The notes below the pieces were generated by a model. The model did no database searches. It saw nothing but the letters and a program-made list of their open reading frames with translations, and was not told the origin of the DNA. DNA of 38,692 nucleotides from contig CAMWIJ010000024.1 in assembly GCA_947174275.1 (NCBI GenBank), positions 1-38,692 on the forward strand. Reading direction: 5' to 3'. Below are positions 1-8,369 of the stretch, piece after piece. The stretch's first letter is position 1. Every line of letters starts with the position of its first letter. This stretch comes from an uncultured Muribaculaceae bacterium. Its GTDB lineage: Bacteria > Bacteroidota > Bacteroidia > Bacteroidales > Muribaculaceae. The translations under genes were made by a program, and so were the position numbers.

Positions 1-116
1 ACTGAGAGCTACAAGCTCCTAAATGCTAAAACTCGGAAAATGAGCGGGTAACCGCGGCAACGTCGTTCGGACATTTGTGGGTAAAGGCTAGCACGGCTCG
101 TATGTCCGCGTTTAAT

Positions 117-159
117 GCCTGATAATAAGGTTATTAGCGGACGCACGAGCCGTGCGTCC
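117..159 (+). repeat. REP-like palindromic repeat, copy 1
   Basis: A short TGATAATAA segment is followed after about 10 bases by the perfect hairpin GGACGCACG-AGC-CGTGCGTCC (139-159). An inverted, slightly diverged arm (CACGGCTCGTATGTCCG) lies just upstream at about 94-110, so copy 1 can also fold as a longer stem. The same two-part layout recurs at 336-377 and 12126-12167. Confidence 0.75.
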
Positions 160-213
160 CTGCATTTTGGAGGCATTTCTCTGAGTTTTGAACGCCCGCT
201 TTATGACATACTA

Positions 214-246
214 CCCGGCACGCCTTGATGCTCTCGGCGTGCCGGG
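214..246. terminator. GC-rich hairpin, possible terminator
   Basis: CCCGGCACGCC (214-224) pairs perfectly with GGCGTGCCGGG (236-246) around an 11-base loop. It is followed on the + strand by TTTC only, so it is not a classical T-tract terminator. It lies about 180 bases beyond the stop of the leftward glycosyltransferase and could end that transcript or stabilise its 3' end. Confidence 0.45.
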
Positions 247-335
247 TTTCGCATAATCCGGGGGCTACGGAAGCCTCCGAATATCGCAGAAGCTTATATT
301 GCAGGGGATGTGTGACTTGGTTGCTTAATTTAACA

Positions 336-386
336 CCTGATAATCAGGGCGTTGACGGACGCACGAGCCGTGCGTCCCTACAATAT
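336..386 (+). repeat. REP-like palindromic repeat, copy 2
   Basis: CCTGATAATCAGG (336-348) is itself a palindrome. After eight bases it is followed by the hairpin GGACGCACG-AGC-CGTGCGTCC (357-377) and the tail CTACAATATG. The tail is shared with copy 3 near 12168. This copy shows the two-hairpin unit most clearly. Confidence 0.78.
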
Positions 387-427
387 GGTGTCGGTGTCAT
401 GGGGGGGTGAGGTGTTTTTGCTGATGC

Positions 428-1594
428 TTATGTCGGGGTGATGAAGCGTTTTACCTGACGTTTCATTATGGCGTCGCCGAAATTTTCTGCGACATAACGG
501 CGGGCACGTTGGCCGTATTGATGGCGCAGAGAGGGGTCGTCGAGCAGTTTCAGGCATGCAAGAGCCATTTCTTCATCATTTTGCGCTATGACGAATGCAC
601 CCGAGTCGCCGTCAAGACCTTCCGCACCAATCGGAGTGGTGACAACGCAGCATCCGGAAGCCATTGCCTGAAGAACTTTGTTCTGTATGCCGGAGCCGGA
701 AAACATCGGCGCCACCACAATAGAGGCAGAGCGGTAGCAGGCCGACAGGTCATCGACAAAGCCTTCGACTGAAATATTTTCAGAGCTTTCAGCCAACTTC
801 GTTATCTCGGGAGCAGGAGACGAACCAACCACACGAAACCGCACCCTGCCGGCGACTCCCGCTATACGGGGCATGACAGATGTTGCAAATCTTTTCACTG
901 CAACGATATTAGGGGCATAGCCCATATTTCCGACAAACAAAATCACACTGTCATTGTCATGACGGCACATGTCACTGTCAGGAGATAAATCAACCTTGTT
1001 GCACACAATAAACTGTCGGCCACCGTCTACGTCAATATAGTCACGGTCAACCTCAGATATAAAAGCAACAGATGACACCTCGGCGCGCCATCGAGCCTCG
1101 AGGCGACGCATGCGACGGGCATTCAGCCTGTGCCATAGTCTTTTAAAGCCGGAAGCGAGAGCGGCTTCGTTGTCGAGATTCATCGTCGGTGAGTCTGTAA
1201 GATCAAGAGCGACTGCAAGTCCGGACGCTTTGAGGTCAAAGGCGTAGTGCGCGACAGCAAGACCGCCAAGCACAACCAGGTCATAACCCTGAGCCTCAAA
1301 CATAAGGCGACGGCGAAAAGCATTGCTCCAGTAGAGACTCACCAGAAACGGGAAACGGCGCGACACCATGCTTGCGAGGCCAAGGGCGCGATGCAGACGG
1401 CTTACGTGAACCGCAATTTCCCGCCCAATGGCAGGATTATGGCTTCTGAGAGTCGCGGCACCGGCATTGCCGGTCATGTATATCACATCGACATCACCAT
1501 ACGCGGCAAGAGCCTCGAGCATCTGCGACATGCGCACACAATCACCGCCGGTGACCGGATACATCATTTTATGGGTGACATACAATATCTTCAT
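428..1594 (-). CDS. Glycosyltransferase, GT4-like (GT-B fold)
   Basis: The product is a predicted 388-residue sugar-nucleotide-dependent glycosyltransferase, probably cytoplasmic or membrane-associated. The N-terminus (MKILYVTHKMMYPVTGGD) has the first beta strand and glycine loop of GT-B enzymes. The C-terminal half carries a VGNMGYAPN strand-turn and the donor-binding stretch GSGIQNKVLQAMASGCCVV followed by TPIGAEGLD, typical of the GT4 and related families. No signal peptide or membrane segment is obvious. The gene is alone and divergent from parE, with 181 bases between their starts. It is not next to the polysaccharide export genes at 30-36 kb, although its product could feed them. Donor and acceptor cannot be told from sequence. 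Confidence 0.85.
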   Translation of the reverse strand: MKILYVTHKMMYPVTGGDCVRMSQMLEALAAYGDVDVIYMTGNAGAATLRSHNPAIGREIAVHVSRLHRALGLASMVSRRFPFLVSLYWSNAFRRRLMFEAQGYDLVVLGGLAVAHYAFDLKASGLAVALDLTDSPTMNLDNEAALASGFKRLWHRLNARRMRRLEARWRAEVSSVAFISEVDRDYIDVDGGRQFIVCNKVDLSPDSDMCRHDNDSVILFVGNMGYAPNIVAVKRFATSVMPRIAGVAGRVRFRVVGSSPAPEITKLAESSENISVEGFVDDLSACYRSASIVVAPMFSGSGIQNKVLQAMASGCCVVTTPIGAEGLDGDSGAFVIAQNDEEMALACLKLLDDPSLRHQYGQRARRYVAENFGDAIMKRQVKRFITPT

Positions 1595-1729
1595 CGCTCA
1601 GTCAGATCGCTCGTGGAAATATTCCGCTAATTTATAAAATTTTCGTCTAAACGCCACGGAACGATTATTTTTTAGTCAGATTTTTGTCGAAAGTAACATT
1701 TTCGCGCATTCCATATCTGTTTTTTTTAT

Positions 1730-1737
1730 TATATTTG
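1730..1737 (+). promoter_or_regulatory. Probable -7 element of parE promoter
   Basis: TATATTTG matches the Bacteroidetes -7 consensus TAnnTTTG exactly and lies 38 bases before the parE start codon. No clear TTTG -33 element sits 19-21 bases upstream, so the match is only half complete. Confidence 0.45.
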
Positions 1738-1775
1738 CAATAAGTAAACGACTTACTTATCAACCCCATCAGATT

Positions 1776-3728
1776 ATGAATCAGGACGACATATTGAGCG
1801 AGAACACGGAGGAAATCGGATATAACCCCAACGCATCGGCGGAGGTGGAATATACGGAAGACAATATCGTGACCCTTGACTGGAGGGAGCACATACGCCG
1901 ACGTCCGGGCATGTATATCGGCAAACTCGGCGACGGCTCGAATTTTGACGACGGCATATATGTGTTGCTCAAGGAAGTGCTCGACAACTCAATCGACGAG
2001 TATATGATGGGGTACGGCAAGCAGATCACTGTAGATGTGACCGAAACGACTGTCACCGTGCGCGACTACGGTCGCGGCATCCCTTTGGGCAAGCTCATCG
2101 AGGTAGCGTCGAAGATGAACACCGGCGGCAAATATGACTCGAAGGCATTCAAGAAATCGGTCGGTCTCAACGGTGTCGGCATAAAGGCGGTAAACGCTCT
2201 TTCGTCGGATTTCATAATACAGAGCGTGCGCGACGGACAGGCACGCAGGGCAGTATTCTGCGAGGGCCGGCTGATTTCAGAAGAGGAACCGTTTGCTACC
2301 GATGAGCCCAACGGCACCTACGTCAACTTCACACCCGACAAGACGATATTCCGCGACTATGCATACCGCGAGGAGTATATAGTACCGCTGTTCAAGAACT
2401 ATACGTTTCTCAACACCGGACTTTCAATCATATACAACGGCAAACGTTATCATTCCCGCAACGGACTTCTCGACCTGCTCCGTGAGAACATGACGAAAGA
2501 GCCGCTCTACCCCATAATACATCTGAAGGGAGAGGATATAGAGATAGCGCTGACGCATGCCAACCAATACGGCGAAGAGTATTATTCGTTTGTCAACGGA
2601 CAACACACCACGCAGGGCGGCACGCACTTAGCCGCGTTCAAGGAGTCGGTCTCGCGCACGCTGAAAGATTATTTCGGGCGTAATTTCGAATATTCCGACA
2701 TACGCAACGGCATGATCGCCGCGATTGCCATCAAGGTTGAGGAACCGGTGTTTGAGTCGCAGACCAAGACCAAACTCGGTTCGCGCGACATGGGTCCGGA
2801 TGGGCCGACGGTGGCTAAATTTATCGGTGATTTCGTCAAAAAGGAACTTGACAACTATCTCCACAAAAATCTGGAGACGGCTGAAATCATACTCAAGAAG
2901 GTGCAGGAGAGCGAACGCGAGCGCAAGGCAATGGCCGGAGTGACGAAACTTGCCCGCGAACGCGCCAAGAAAGTCAATCTCCACAACCGCAAGCTGCTCG
3001 ACTGCCGTGTGCATCTCAATGATGTCAAGGGGGATGAGGAGAAGAAAGCGGCATCATCGATATTCATCACCGAGGGAGACTCGGCAGCCGGCTCGATAAC
3101 CAAGATACGCAATGTCGAGACACAGGCAGTGTTCTCGCTGCGAGGCAAGCCCCTCAACTCCTACGGACTGACACAGAAGGTGGTGTATGAGAACGAAGAG
3201 TTCAATCTGCTTCAAGCAGCCCTCAACATAGAGGAAGGAATCGACGGGCTCCGCTACAACAACGTAATCATAGCTACGGATGCGGATGTCGACGGGATGC
3301 ATATCAGGCTGCTGATGCTGACCTTCTTCCTGCAGTTTTTCCCCGATCTGGTGAAAAAGGGTCATGTGTATGTGCTTCAGACGCCGTTGTTCCGCGTTCG
3401 CAACCGCGACACCGCTCGCCGCAGCAAAGGGAAAGGAAACAAAGGTAAAGAGGAGACATATTACTGCTACACCGACGAAGAGCGCATAGCCGCCATAGAC
3501 AAACTGGGGAGCAAGGCAGAAATCACCCGCTTCAAAGGTCTCGGAGAGATTTCACCGGATGAGTTCAGAGACTTCATCGGTCCGGACATGCGGCTTGACA
3601 GAGTCACGCTGCGCAAGGAGGACGGAGTTGCCGAACTGCTTGAATTTTACATGGGAAAGAACACGTCAGAGCGTCAGACATTTATCATCGACAATCTCGT
3701 CATCGAGGATGACGAGGCGATATCATAG
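1776..3728 (+). CDS. parE: DNA topoisomerase IV subunit B (ParE/GyrB family)
   Basis: This is the ATPase and TOPRIM subunit of type IIA topoisomerase IV, which decatenates replicated chromosomes with ParC; parC is not in the window. The protein has 650 residues, the usual size. The N-terminal GHKL ATPase shows RRRPGMYIG, then [11 protein letters not shown] with the catalytic Glu and metal-binding Asn, and the ATP-lid [13 protein letters not shown]. The TOPRIM domain has [10 protein letters not shown] (Glu 433) and DADVDG (Asp 502, 504 and 506). The C-terminus has the typical [10 protein letters not shown]. The absence of long insertions and the following coaD gene fit the Bacteroidales topoisomerase IV arrangement. 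GyrB is the alternative. The start is supported by an AT-rich leader and the upstream promoter element. Confidence 0.93.
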   Translation: MNQDDILSENTEEIGYNPNASAEVEYTEDNIVTLDWREHIRRRPGMYIGKLGDGSNFDDGIYVLLKEVLDNSIDEYMMGYGKQITVDVTETTVTVRDYGRGIPLGKLIEVASKMNTGGKYDSKAFKKSVGLNGVGIKAVNALSSDFIIQSVRDGQARRAVFCEGRLISEEEPFATDEPNGTYVNFTPDKTIFRDYAYREEYIVPLFKNYTFLNTGLSIIYNGKRYHSRNGLLDLLRENMTKEPLYPIIHLKGEDIEIALTHANQYGEEYYSFVNGQHTTQGGTHLAAFKESVSRTLKDYFGRNFEYSDIRNGMIAAIAIKVEEPVFESQTKTKLGSRDMGPDGPTVAKFIGDFVKKELDNYLHKNLETAEIILKKVQESERERKAMAGVTKLARERAKKVNLHNRKLLDCRVHLNDVKGDEEKKAASSIFITEGDSAAGSITKIRNVETQAVFSLRGKPLNSYGLTQKVVYENEEFNLLQAALNIEEGIDGLRYNNVIIATDADVDGMHIRLLMLTFFLQFFPDLVKKGHVYVLQTPLFRVRNRDTARRSKGKGNKGKEETYYCYTDEERIAAIDKLGSKAEITRFKGLGEISPDEFRDFIGPDMRLDRVTLRKEDGVAELLEFYMGKNTSERQTFIIDNLVIEDDEAIS

Positions 3729-3748
3729 GCCAATAAACAGACAGAGAG

Positions 3749-4243
3749 ATGCTTACAGATAATACGTGCAATGAAGCCGACAAGAGGCCGCAGGAGCGCC
3801 GGGCATTGTTTCCGGGTTCGTTCAATCCCTTCACCACGGGACATCAGTCGCTTGTGGAGCGCGGACTTGAACTGTTTGACACGATTGTGATAGCCACCGG
3901 CATCAGTTCGACGAAAGAGGTCAGTGAGGAGGATATCATAAAGCGTCTTGAGCCGATAAGCCGTCTGTATGCAGGCAATCAGCGGGTTGAAGTCACGCAT
4001 TATACGGGACTTACAGTCGATGCCGCCCAAAGCCACGGCTGCCGCTTTCTGCTTCGGGGCATACGCAACAGTATCGATATGGAATATGAGCGGTCGCTGG
4101 CCGACATCAACCGCCGGATATCGGGGATAGAGACAGTGCTGCTGCTGACATTGCCGGAGTTGTCGGCGGTGTCATCGTCGACAGTGAGGGAACTGCAGCG
4201 CTATGGCCATGATGTGAGCGAATTTCTGCCACACGAGCCATGA
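3749..4243 (+). CDS. coaD: Phosphopantetheine adenylyltransferase
   Basis: CoaD transfers AMP from ATP to 4'-phosphopantetheine to make dephospho-CoA, the fourth step of coenzyme A synthesis in the cytoplasm. The protein has 164 residues. After a leader of about 18 residues it shows ALFPGSFNPFTTGHQ, which holds the nucleotidyltransferase motif (H/T)xGH as Thr29-Thr30-Gly31-His32. The stretch RGIRNSIDMEYE and the later SSSTVREL are the conserved substrate- and ATP-binding segments. The leader is slightly longer than usual, so an internal start is possible, but no better ATG is seen before the motif. The gene begins 20 bases after parE and is probably cotranscribed with it. Confidence 0.94.
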   Translation: MLTDNTCNEADKRPQERRALFPGSFNPFTTGHQSLVERGLELFDTIVIATGISSTKEVSEEDIIKRLEPISRLYAGNQRVEVTHYTGLTVDAAQSHGCRFLLRGIRNSIDMEYERSLADINRRISGIETVLLLTLPELSAVSSSTVRELQRYGHDVSEFLPHEP

Positions 4244-4287
4244 GGCGCAGACAGACAAGAATTTAATCAGGTACAATTAATATAGAA

Positions 4288-5193
4288 ATGAGCAAGACAG
4301 ACACACCGGAAAAAGTTTCAGCGGCGGGAGAAAAGACCGCAGTGCTTCTGATGCACTGCCCCGACCGCCCCGGCATCATCGCCATTCTCACCGAATTCAT
4401 CAACGCCAACGGAGGCAATATCCTTTACCTCGACCAGTATGTCGACCGCGTCAACTCAGTGTTTTACATGCGAGTGCAGTGGGATCTGGAAGGGTTTGCC
4501 ATACCGGCCGACAAGATACGCGACTATTTCGACACGCTCTACGCGCAGCGTTTCGGAGTGACATATAACCTCTATTTCACCGGAACGCCGCAACGGATGG
4601 CGATATTCGTGTCGAAGATGTCGCACTGCATCTATGATCTTCTTGCACGATACAGAGCCGGCGAGTGGAAGGAATGGAATGTGGAGATACCGGTGATAGT
4701 GAGCAATCACCCCGACCTGAAGTATATCGGCGACCAGTTCGGCATACCGTTTGAGGTGATACCGGTGACAAAGGAGAACAAGCCACAGGCCGAAGCCCAG
4801 CAGTTTGCCCTTCTGGAGCATTATAATATCGACTTCATAGTGCTTGCGCGCTATATGCAGGTGCTTTCGGATGATTTCACACGGCGCTATCCAGACCGCG
4901 TGATAAACATACATCATTCGTTTTTGCCTGCGTTTATCGGTTCAAAGCCTTATCATGCCGCCCACCAGCGCGGCGTGAAGCTGATAGGAGCCACGAGCCA
5001 CTATGTCACCGCCGATCTTGATGCGGGTCCGATTATCGAGCAGGATATCGTGCGCATCACCCACAAGGACACCGTTGACGATCTCGTCAAGAAAGGACGT
5101 GACCTGGAGAAGATAGTGCTTGCCCGCGCAGTAGAGAAGCATCTCCAGCACAAGATATTGCCGTATGGCAACAAGACTGTGGTGTTTAACTGA
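4288..5193 (+). CDS. purU: Formyltetrahydrofolate deformylase
   Basis: PurU hydrolyses 10-formyltetrahydrofolate to formate and tetrahydrofolate, balancing one-carbon pools. The 301-residue protein has an N-terminal ACT domain (about residues 18-100, beginning AVLLMHCPDRPGIIAILTEF) and a C-terminal formyltransferase-like domain. The catalytic triad of that fold is visible as Asn207 and His209 in INIHHSFLPAF and Asp245 in ADLDAGPII, with the same 38-residue spacing as in PurN. The start follows an AT-rich leader 44 bases after coaD, so these genes are likely one transcript. A hairpin at 5212-5224 follows the stop. Confidence 0.94.
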   Translation: MSKTDTPEKVSAAGEKTAVLLMHCPDRPGIIAILTEFINANGGNILYLDQYVDRVNSVFYMRVQWDLEGFAIPADKIRDYFDTLYAQRFGVTYNLYFTGTPQRMAIFVSKMSHCIYDLLARYRAGEWKEWNVEIPVIVSNHPDLKYIGDQFGIPFEVIPVTKENKPQAEAQQFALLEHYNIDFIVLARYMQVLSDDFTRRYPDRVINIHHSFLPAFIGSKPYHAAHQRGVKLIGATSHYVTADLDAGPIIEQDIVRITHKDTVDDLVKKGRDLEKIVLARAVEKHLQHKILPYGNKTVVFN

Positions 5194-5211
5194 TTTTTGA
5201 CACCACGAAAC

Positions 5212-5224
5212 GCCCCTCCGGGGC
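5212..5224 (+). terminator. Short GC hairpin after purU
   Basis: GCCCC-TCC-GGGGC lies 19 bases after the purU stop codon and is followed by TTATG. The stem is strong but the T-tract is weak, so it may end or protect the coaD-purU transcript. Confidence 0.45.
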
Positions 5225-5302
5225 TTATGCCGTAATGGCGTCGGATTGCCGGGGTCTCCGCCCGCTCCGCGGTCTACGAACCCCGGTTAATCACAAACAC
5301 GA

Positions 5303-5399
5303 GCCTCCGGCTCTCCGATGGCAGCTTTGATGTAGAGATTTGCTACAGTCACGGAATTTATTTCTACGACAACTGCCTCCGGCTCTTCGATGGCGGCTT
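5303..5399 (+). repeat. 25-base direct repeat, two copies
   Basis: GCCTCCGGCTCTCCGATGGC begins the copy at 5303-5327 and a version with two substitutions occupies 5375-5399, with 47 bases between them. Neither copy is inside a gene. The function is unknown. Confidence 0.7.
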
Positions 5400-5481
5400 A
5401 AATGGAGCAACTTTGCGTCGGGATGAACTTTTTAAATTAAACGGACATTGATTATATGACGGCAATGCAACGCCGCCGTTT

Positions 5482-5540
5482 AGAGAGTGTCTGAATTTAA
5501 CACGAGATTAAACCATGTATAATTAATCCAGACTCTCTCT
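5482..5540. repeat. Inverted-repeat element, AGAGTGT family, 59 bp
   Basis: AGAGAGTGTCTGAATTTAA (5482-5500) faces an inverted partner TTAATCCAGACTCTCT (5523-5538), allowing for small gaps. The left arm closely matches the repeat AGAGTGTTTGAATTTAAAC found at 11997 and, inverted, at 18072. It lies 27-85 bases before the S41 protease start codon, where it would form a hairpin in the leader if transcribed from upstream. Confidence 0.7.
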
Positions 5541-5566
5541 TACAATAGACCACCTTACCCAAGATT

Positions 5567-7171
5567 ATGAAATATCTGAAATATCTCCTGCTTCTTGTAG
5601 CTGCGGTGACTGCAACTGACGCCGTGTCAAGGAATAATCAAATTGCCGGTTTTGACAAAATCGGTTATGCCAACAAGATTATCGAGTCGTTTTATCTCGA
5701 CAGTATCGACAATGACAAACTTGCCGAGGAGGCAATCATTGCCATGCTCAAGACGCTCGATCCCCATTCGCTTTATTCCAATCCGGAGGAGACAAAGGAG
5801 CTTGTGACACCGCTTGAAGGGAACTTTTCGGGGATAGGGATACAGTTCAACATGCTCAACGACACGCTGATTGTGATACAGACCACCTCAGGCGGCCCGT
5901 CGGAAAAGGTAGGCATTCTGCCCGGTGACAAGATATTGAGCGCAGACACAACTGTGATATCGGGCGTAGGAAAGCCACGCAGCGAGATAATGAAGGCGTT
6001 GCGCGGTCCGAAAGGCACGCGTGTTGATGTAAAGGTGGCGCGGCGCAATGAGAGCGAGCCTATCATGTTTCGCATCACGCGTGACGATATTCCTGTCAAC
6101 TCAGTGGATGCCGCCTACATGGCCGCTCCGGGCACGGGATATATACGTCTGTCACGTTTCGCAGAGACATCATTTGACGAGGTGAGCGAGGCACTCAAAT
6201 CGCTGGAGAAGCAAGGTATGAAACGCCTGATATTCGACCTTGAGGACAATGGCGGAGGAATATTAGGCACAGCGGTGGAGATAGCCGAACTCTTCCTCGA
6301 CAAGGATAATCTCATCACCTACACCGAGTCGCCGAAACTGGGCACGGCACCGTATGTCGCGCGCCGCAAAGGGCGTTACGCCAACCTGCCGGTGACTGTC
6401 ATGGTGAACCAATACAGCGCGTCGGCTTCGGAGATACTTTCAGGCGCACTGCAGGACCATGACCGGGCCGTAGTTGTGGGGCGCCGCACATTCGGCAAAG
6501 GGCTGGTGCAACGTCCGTTCCCTTTTCCCGACGGGTCGATGATACGTCTGACCGTAGCGCGCTACCACACGCCGTCGGGGCGCGTGATACAGAAACCGTA
6601 CAAGCCCGGCGATGCCGAGGATTATGCAGCTGATATCAAGGCACGCTACGACAACGGTGAATTTTACAGTGCCGACAGCATATCGTTTCCCGATTCGCTC
6701 AAATACACCACACTGCGCCGTCACCGCACGGTTTATGGAGGAGGCGGTATCATGCCGGACCGTTTCGTTGGCATCGACACCACGTTATATAGCGCATATT
6801 ACCGCGACCTGATGGCAAAAGGAGTGTTCAACACTTTCTGCTTAGGATATACGAATGACCACCGGAAAGAGCTTACAGAGAAGTATGGCTCACCGGAAAA
6901 GTTTATAAGCGGTTTTGATGTCGACAACAATATAATGCAGTCATTCATCAGCCGCGGAGAGGCAGAAGGTGTGCCCGTCAACGAGGAGGAACTTGACCGC
7001 AGCCGCACGCTTATCGCGGCGATAATAAAGGGGATAATCGGACGGGATCTGTTCGACACTTCGACATATTTCCAAATAGTCAACCCGCTGCTCAATCCGG
7101 TGTATCGTGAAGCTGTAGAGATAATATCGTCGCCGGAGGTGTATAGGGGGTATCTCGAGGGTAAGGGATGA
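5567..7171 (+). CDS. S41 family carboxy-terminal processing peptidase
   Basis: This is a predicted exported serine protease of the C-terminal processing (CtpA/Prc) group, which trims or degrades envelope proteins. The 534-residue protein starts with a signal-peptide-like segment (MKYLKYLLLLVAAVTATDAVS). A PDZ domain follows at about residues 85-180, including SGGPSEKVGILPGDKIL. The S41 catalytic core has the SASASEI motif with nucleophile Ser286, then Asp297 and Lys311 in FGKGLVQ, at the spacing known for E. coli Prc (Ser430, Asp441, Lys455). The C-terminal 170 residues are a Bacteroidetes-type extension of unclear role. Its substrate cannot be predicted. Confidence 0.92.
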   Translation: MKYLKYLLLLVAAVTATDAVSRNNQIAGFDKIGYANKIIESFYLDSIDNDKLAEEAIIAMLKTLDPHSLYSNPEETKELVTPLEGNFSGIGIQFNMLNDTLIVIQTTSGGPSEKVGILPGDKILSADTTVISGVGKPRSEIMKALRGPKGTRVDVKVARRNESEPIMFRITRDDIPVNSVDAAYMAAPGTGYIRLSRFAETSFDEVSEALKSLEKQGMKRLIFDLEDNGGGILGTAVEIAELFLDKDNLITYTESPKLGTAPYVARRKGRYANLPVTVMVNQYSASASEILSGALQDHDRAVVVGRRTFGKGLVQRPFPFPDGSMIRLTVARYHTPSGRVIQKPYKPGDAEDYAADIKARYDNGEFYSADSISFPDSLKYTTLRRHRTVYGGGGIMPDRFVGIDTTLYSAYYRDLMAKGVFNTFCLGYTNDHRKELTEKYGSPEKFISGFDVDNNIMQSFISRGEAEGVPVNEEELDRSRTLIAAIIKGIIGRDLFDTSTYFQIVNPLLNPVYREAVEIISSPEVYRGYLEGKG

Positions 7172-7277
7172 CAGTGGCGTTATGTGGAGAGTCATGGCGT
7201 TAGGGTCGTTAAGGTCTCTAAGTACATTATCGGCGGGCCTGTGAGGCGTGGCGAGCTGACGGCACAATGTGGAATAC

Positions 7278-7298
7278 ACGGGGGCGAGACGCCCCCGT
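7278..7298 (+). terminator. GC-rich hairpin after the S41 protease
   Basis: ACGGGGGCG-AGA-CGCCCCCGT is a perfect 9-bp stem followed by CCCTGC, about 107 bases after the protease stop codon. Its three-base loop and CCCTGC tail resemble REP-like copy 1 at 139-159, so it may be a diverged member of that family rather than a true terminator. Confidence 0.45.
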
Positions 7299-7344
7299 CC
7301 CTGCTTCCGCTCATATACAATGTTATTATTTTGGGTAAATAACG

Positions 7345-7379
7345 AAAACGCGGGCAATCACTTTTGTGAATTGCCCGCG
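7345..7379 (-). terminator. Strong intrinsic-terminator-like hairpin on the minus strand
   Basis: CGCGGGCAAT (7349-7358) pairs with ATTGCCCGCG (7370-7379), extended by CAC/GTG around a TTTT loop with one bulge. On the minus strand the stem is followed by TTTTCGTTATTT, so it would stop leftward transcription. The nearest leftward gene ends at 8021, about 640 bases away, so either that operon has a long 3' tail or something leftward is transcribed in between. Confidence 0.55.
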
Positions 7380-7572
7380 CACGATTGACACGGTGGGTAC
7401 TTCAGCAGTGGCCACCGTGCCGCCTATCACACTTTATTACCCTATCTAATGGTTGATAACTTACTGTCAAACAATCCGCCTTATCGCTGACTTGTCGGAC
7501 CTATAAGGCCGATGAGTTTACGATTATGGTCGACAGGCTGAAAATCAACCGCTTTATTTTTCAAAAAAATTC

Positions 7573-7731
7573 ATGAGACAACCCATTTATTATCTCATAG
7601 CCATTGCATCTATCACTCTTAGTACAAGCCATACTGCACCGGAGGCAGGCACTTATCATATTAAATTCCCGACAGAGAAAACCCGCGATACCTCCATGAA
7701 TGTCAGTTTAGCGAGGTTAAATATAAAATGA
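7573..7731 (+). CDS. Possible 52-residue peptide with signal-like N-terminus
   Basis: This is an unrecognised short ORF. It begins ATGAGACAACCC and encodes a hydrophobic N-terminus (MRQPIYYLIAIASITLSTSH) that could be a signal peptide or a single membrane helix, then a polar C-terminal part ending LARLNIK. It follows the possible structured RNA and its T-rich run and stands alone. Its stop codon overlaps another start (AAATGAAA) that opens only a 21-codon frame. Codon use is less GC-rich than in the neighbouring genes. It could equally be a chance frame or a decayed gene fragment. Confidence 0.3.
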   Translation: MRQPIYYLIAIASITLSTSHTAPEAGTYHIKFPTEKTRDTSMNVSLARLNIK

Positions 7732-8020
7732 AAATGAAATGTCAAAGTCGAGAATACCTAATCAATGAGAGAGAGAACGATTATCTGCACTAAGTTGCTT
7801 TGCAATATGCGTAGCTGCAACGATACGCAAATATAAAAATTTATTTTCAATTAGCCGTAAAGAATATTTACAAAAATAATCTGCAATTTTGAGGCTAAAA
7901 GGTTAAAATTTGTAAATTCAAGTTGCGCATACTGTATAAGTATTTGTATTTAAGTTAATATACAACAAATATGCATTCAGCATACGGCGAGCAATATACG
8001 TATCTCAAACTACTGCAAAA
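7732..8020. other. AT-rich gene-free stretch
   Basis: This 289-base stretch is clearly richer in A and T than the surrounding genes. Apart from a 21-codon frame overlapping the end of the short ORF at 7573, nothing coding was found. It lies downstream of the leftward gene at 8021. No transposase remnant or known RNA could be recognised. Confidence 0.5.
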
Positions 8021-8290
8021 CTATATATCTCCGGCCAACGCCCACATTGCGACGTGAGTAAGGAGCATCAGTATTATTATAATCCAGGTCATCTCGGTGC
8101 GCCGGCCGTAGCACTGCCATGCCAGGAAAGAGGCAGCCAGGACGTAGGCAGGATAGAGCCAGAGATAATATTTGTCAGCGCCAGACAAAGTGGCGGACAC
8201 AGAGAGCATGAACGGGAACGCCAGCACGGGAAGAGCGGCGATTATTATCACTGCCATGACCCATGCGGGAACTCTTCGCTGTCGTTTCAT
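8021..8290 (-). CDS. Small three-helix membrane protein, unknown function
   Basis: The 89-residue product has a short basic N-terminus (MKRQRR) and three hydrophobic segments at about residues 9-30, 44-60 and 67-86, so it is probably an inner-membrane protein. No domain with known function was recognised. It lies 79 bases after the epimerase gene on the same strand and is the last gene of a glycosyltransferase, epimerase, membrane protein set, which hints at an envelope-related job. The clear helix pattern and the gene order support a real gene; the antisense frame in the same place is a shadow. Confidence 0.7.
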   Translation of the reverse strand: MKRQRRVPAWVMAVIIIAALPVLAFPFMLSVSATLSGADKYYLWLYPAYVLAASFLAWQCYGRRTEMTWIIIILMLLTHVAMWALAGDI

Positions 8291-8369
8291 ATAAGTCTGT
8301 TTTAGTCAGTTACTTTTAATCTACTGGATGCTGAACATTACACTTCGACGGCCTGGTGGACAATCAGTG

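Larger units (their letters stand above)
1..427. other. Gene-free repeat-bearing region
   Basis: No convincing gene was found in the first 427 bases. The region holds two copies of a palindromic REP-like unit (about 117-159 and 336-377), an inverted relative of its hairpin arm at about 93-110, and a GC-rich hairpin at 214-246. A 61-codon ORF at 225-410 runs straight through the hairpin and the second repeat, has no recognisable domain, and is not called. The region lies downstream of the leftward glycosyltransferase gene, so it may serve as its 3' end. What lies further left is outside the window. Confidence 0.6.
5194..5566. other. Intergenic region with hairpins and repeats
   Basis: This 373-base gap between purU and the S41 protease holds no ORF worth calling. 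From left to right it contains a short GC hairpin at 5212-5224, a long-looped stem CCGGGGT/ACCCCGG (5249-5255 with 5280-5286), a 25-base direct repeat (5303-5327 and 5375-5399), an AT-rich stretch, and a 59-base inverted-repeat element at 5482-5540. No promoter with the TAnnTTTG pattern was found for the protease gene. Confidence 0.6.
7172..7572. other. Gene-free region with strong hairpins and possible structured RNA
   Basis: No gene is seen between the protease and a short ORF at 7573. The stretch holds a hairpin at 7278-7298, a 13-bp stem at 7349-7379, a stem CACGGTGG/CCACCGTG (7389-7396 with 7412-7419), and a nested set of pairings between 7451 and 7550: GGTTGAT/ATCAACC, CTGTC/GACAG, and TCGG-CCT/AGG-CCGA, followed by a T-rich run at 7553-7562. 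The nested set could be a noncoding RNA or leader, but the pairings were found by eye and may be chance. Confidence 0.4.

Noticed and set aside
225..410. 61-codon frame near the left end
   Set aside because: It is made of hairpin and repeat sequence, so the reading frame is probably chance.
7389..7419. Hairpin CACGGTGG/CCACCGTG considered as a signal recognition particle RNA or tRNA
   Set aside because: It lacks the conserved SRP loop and the tRNA TPsiC arm, so only a plain hairpin can be claimed.
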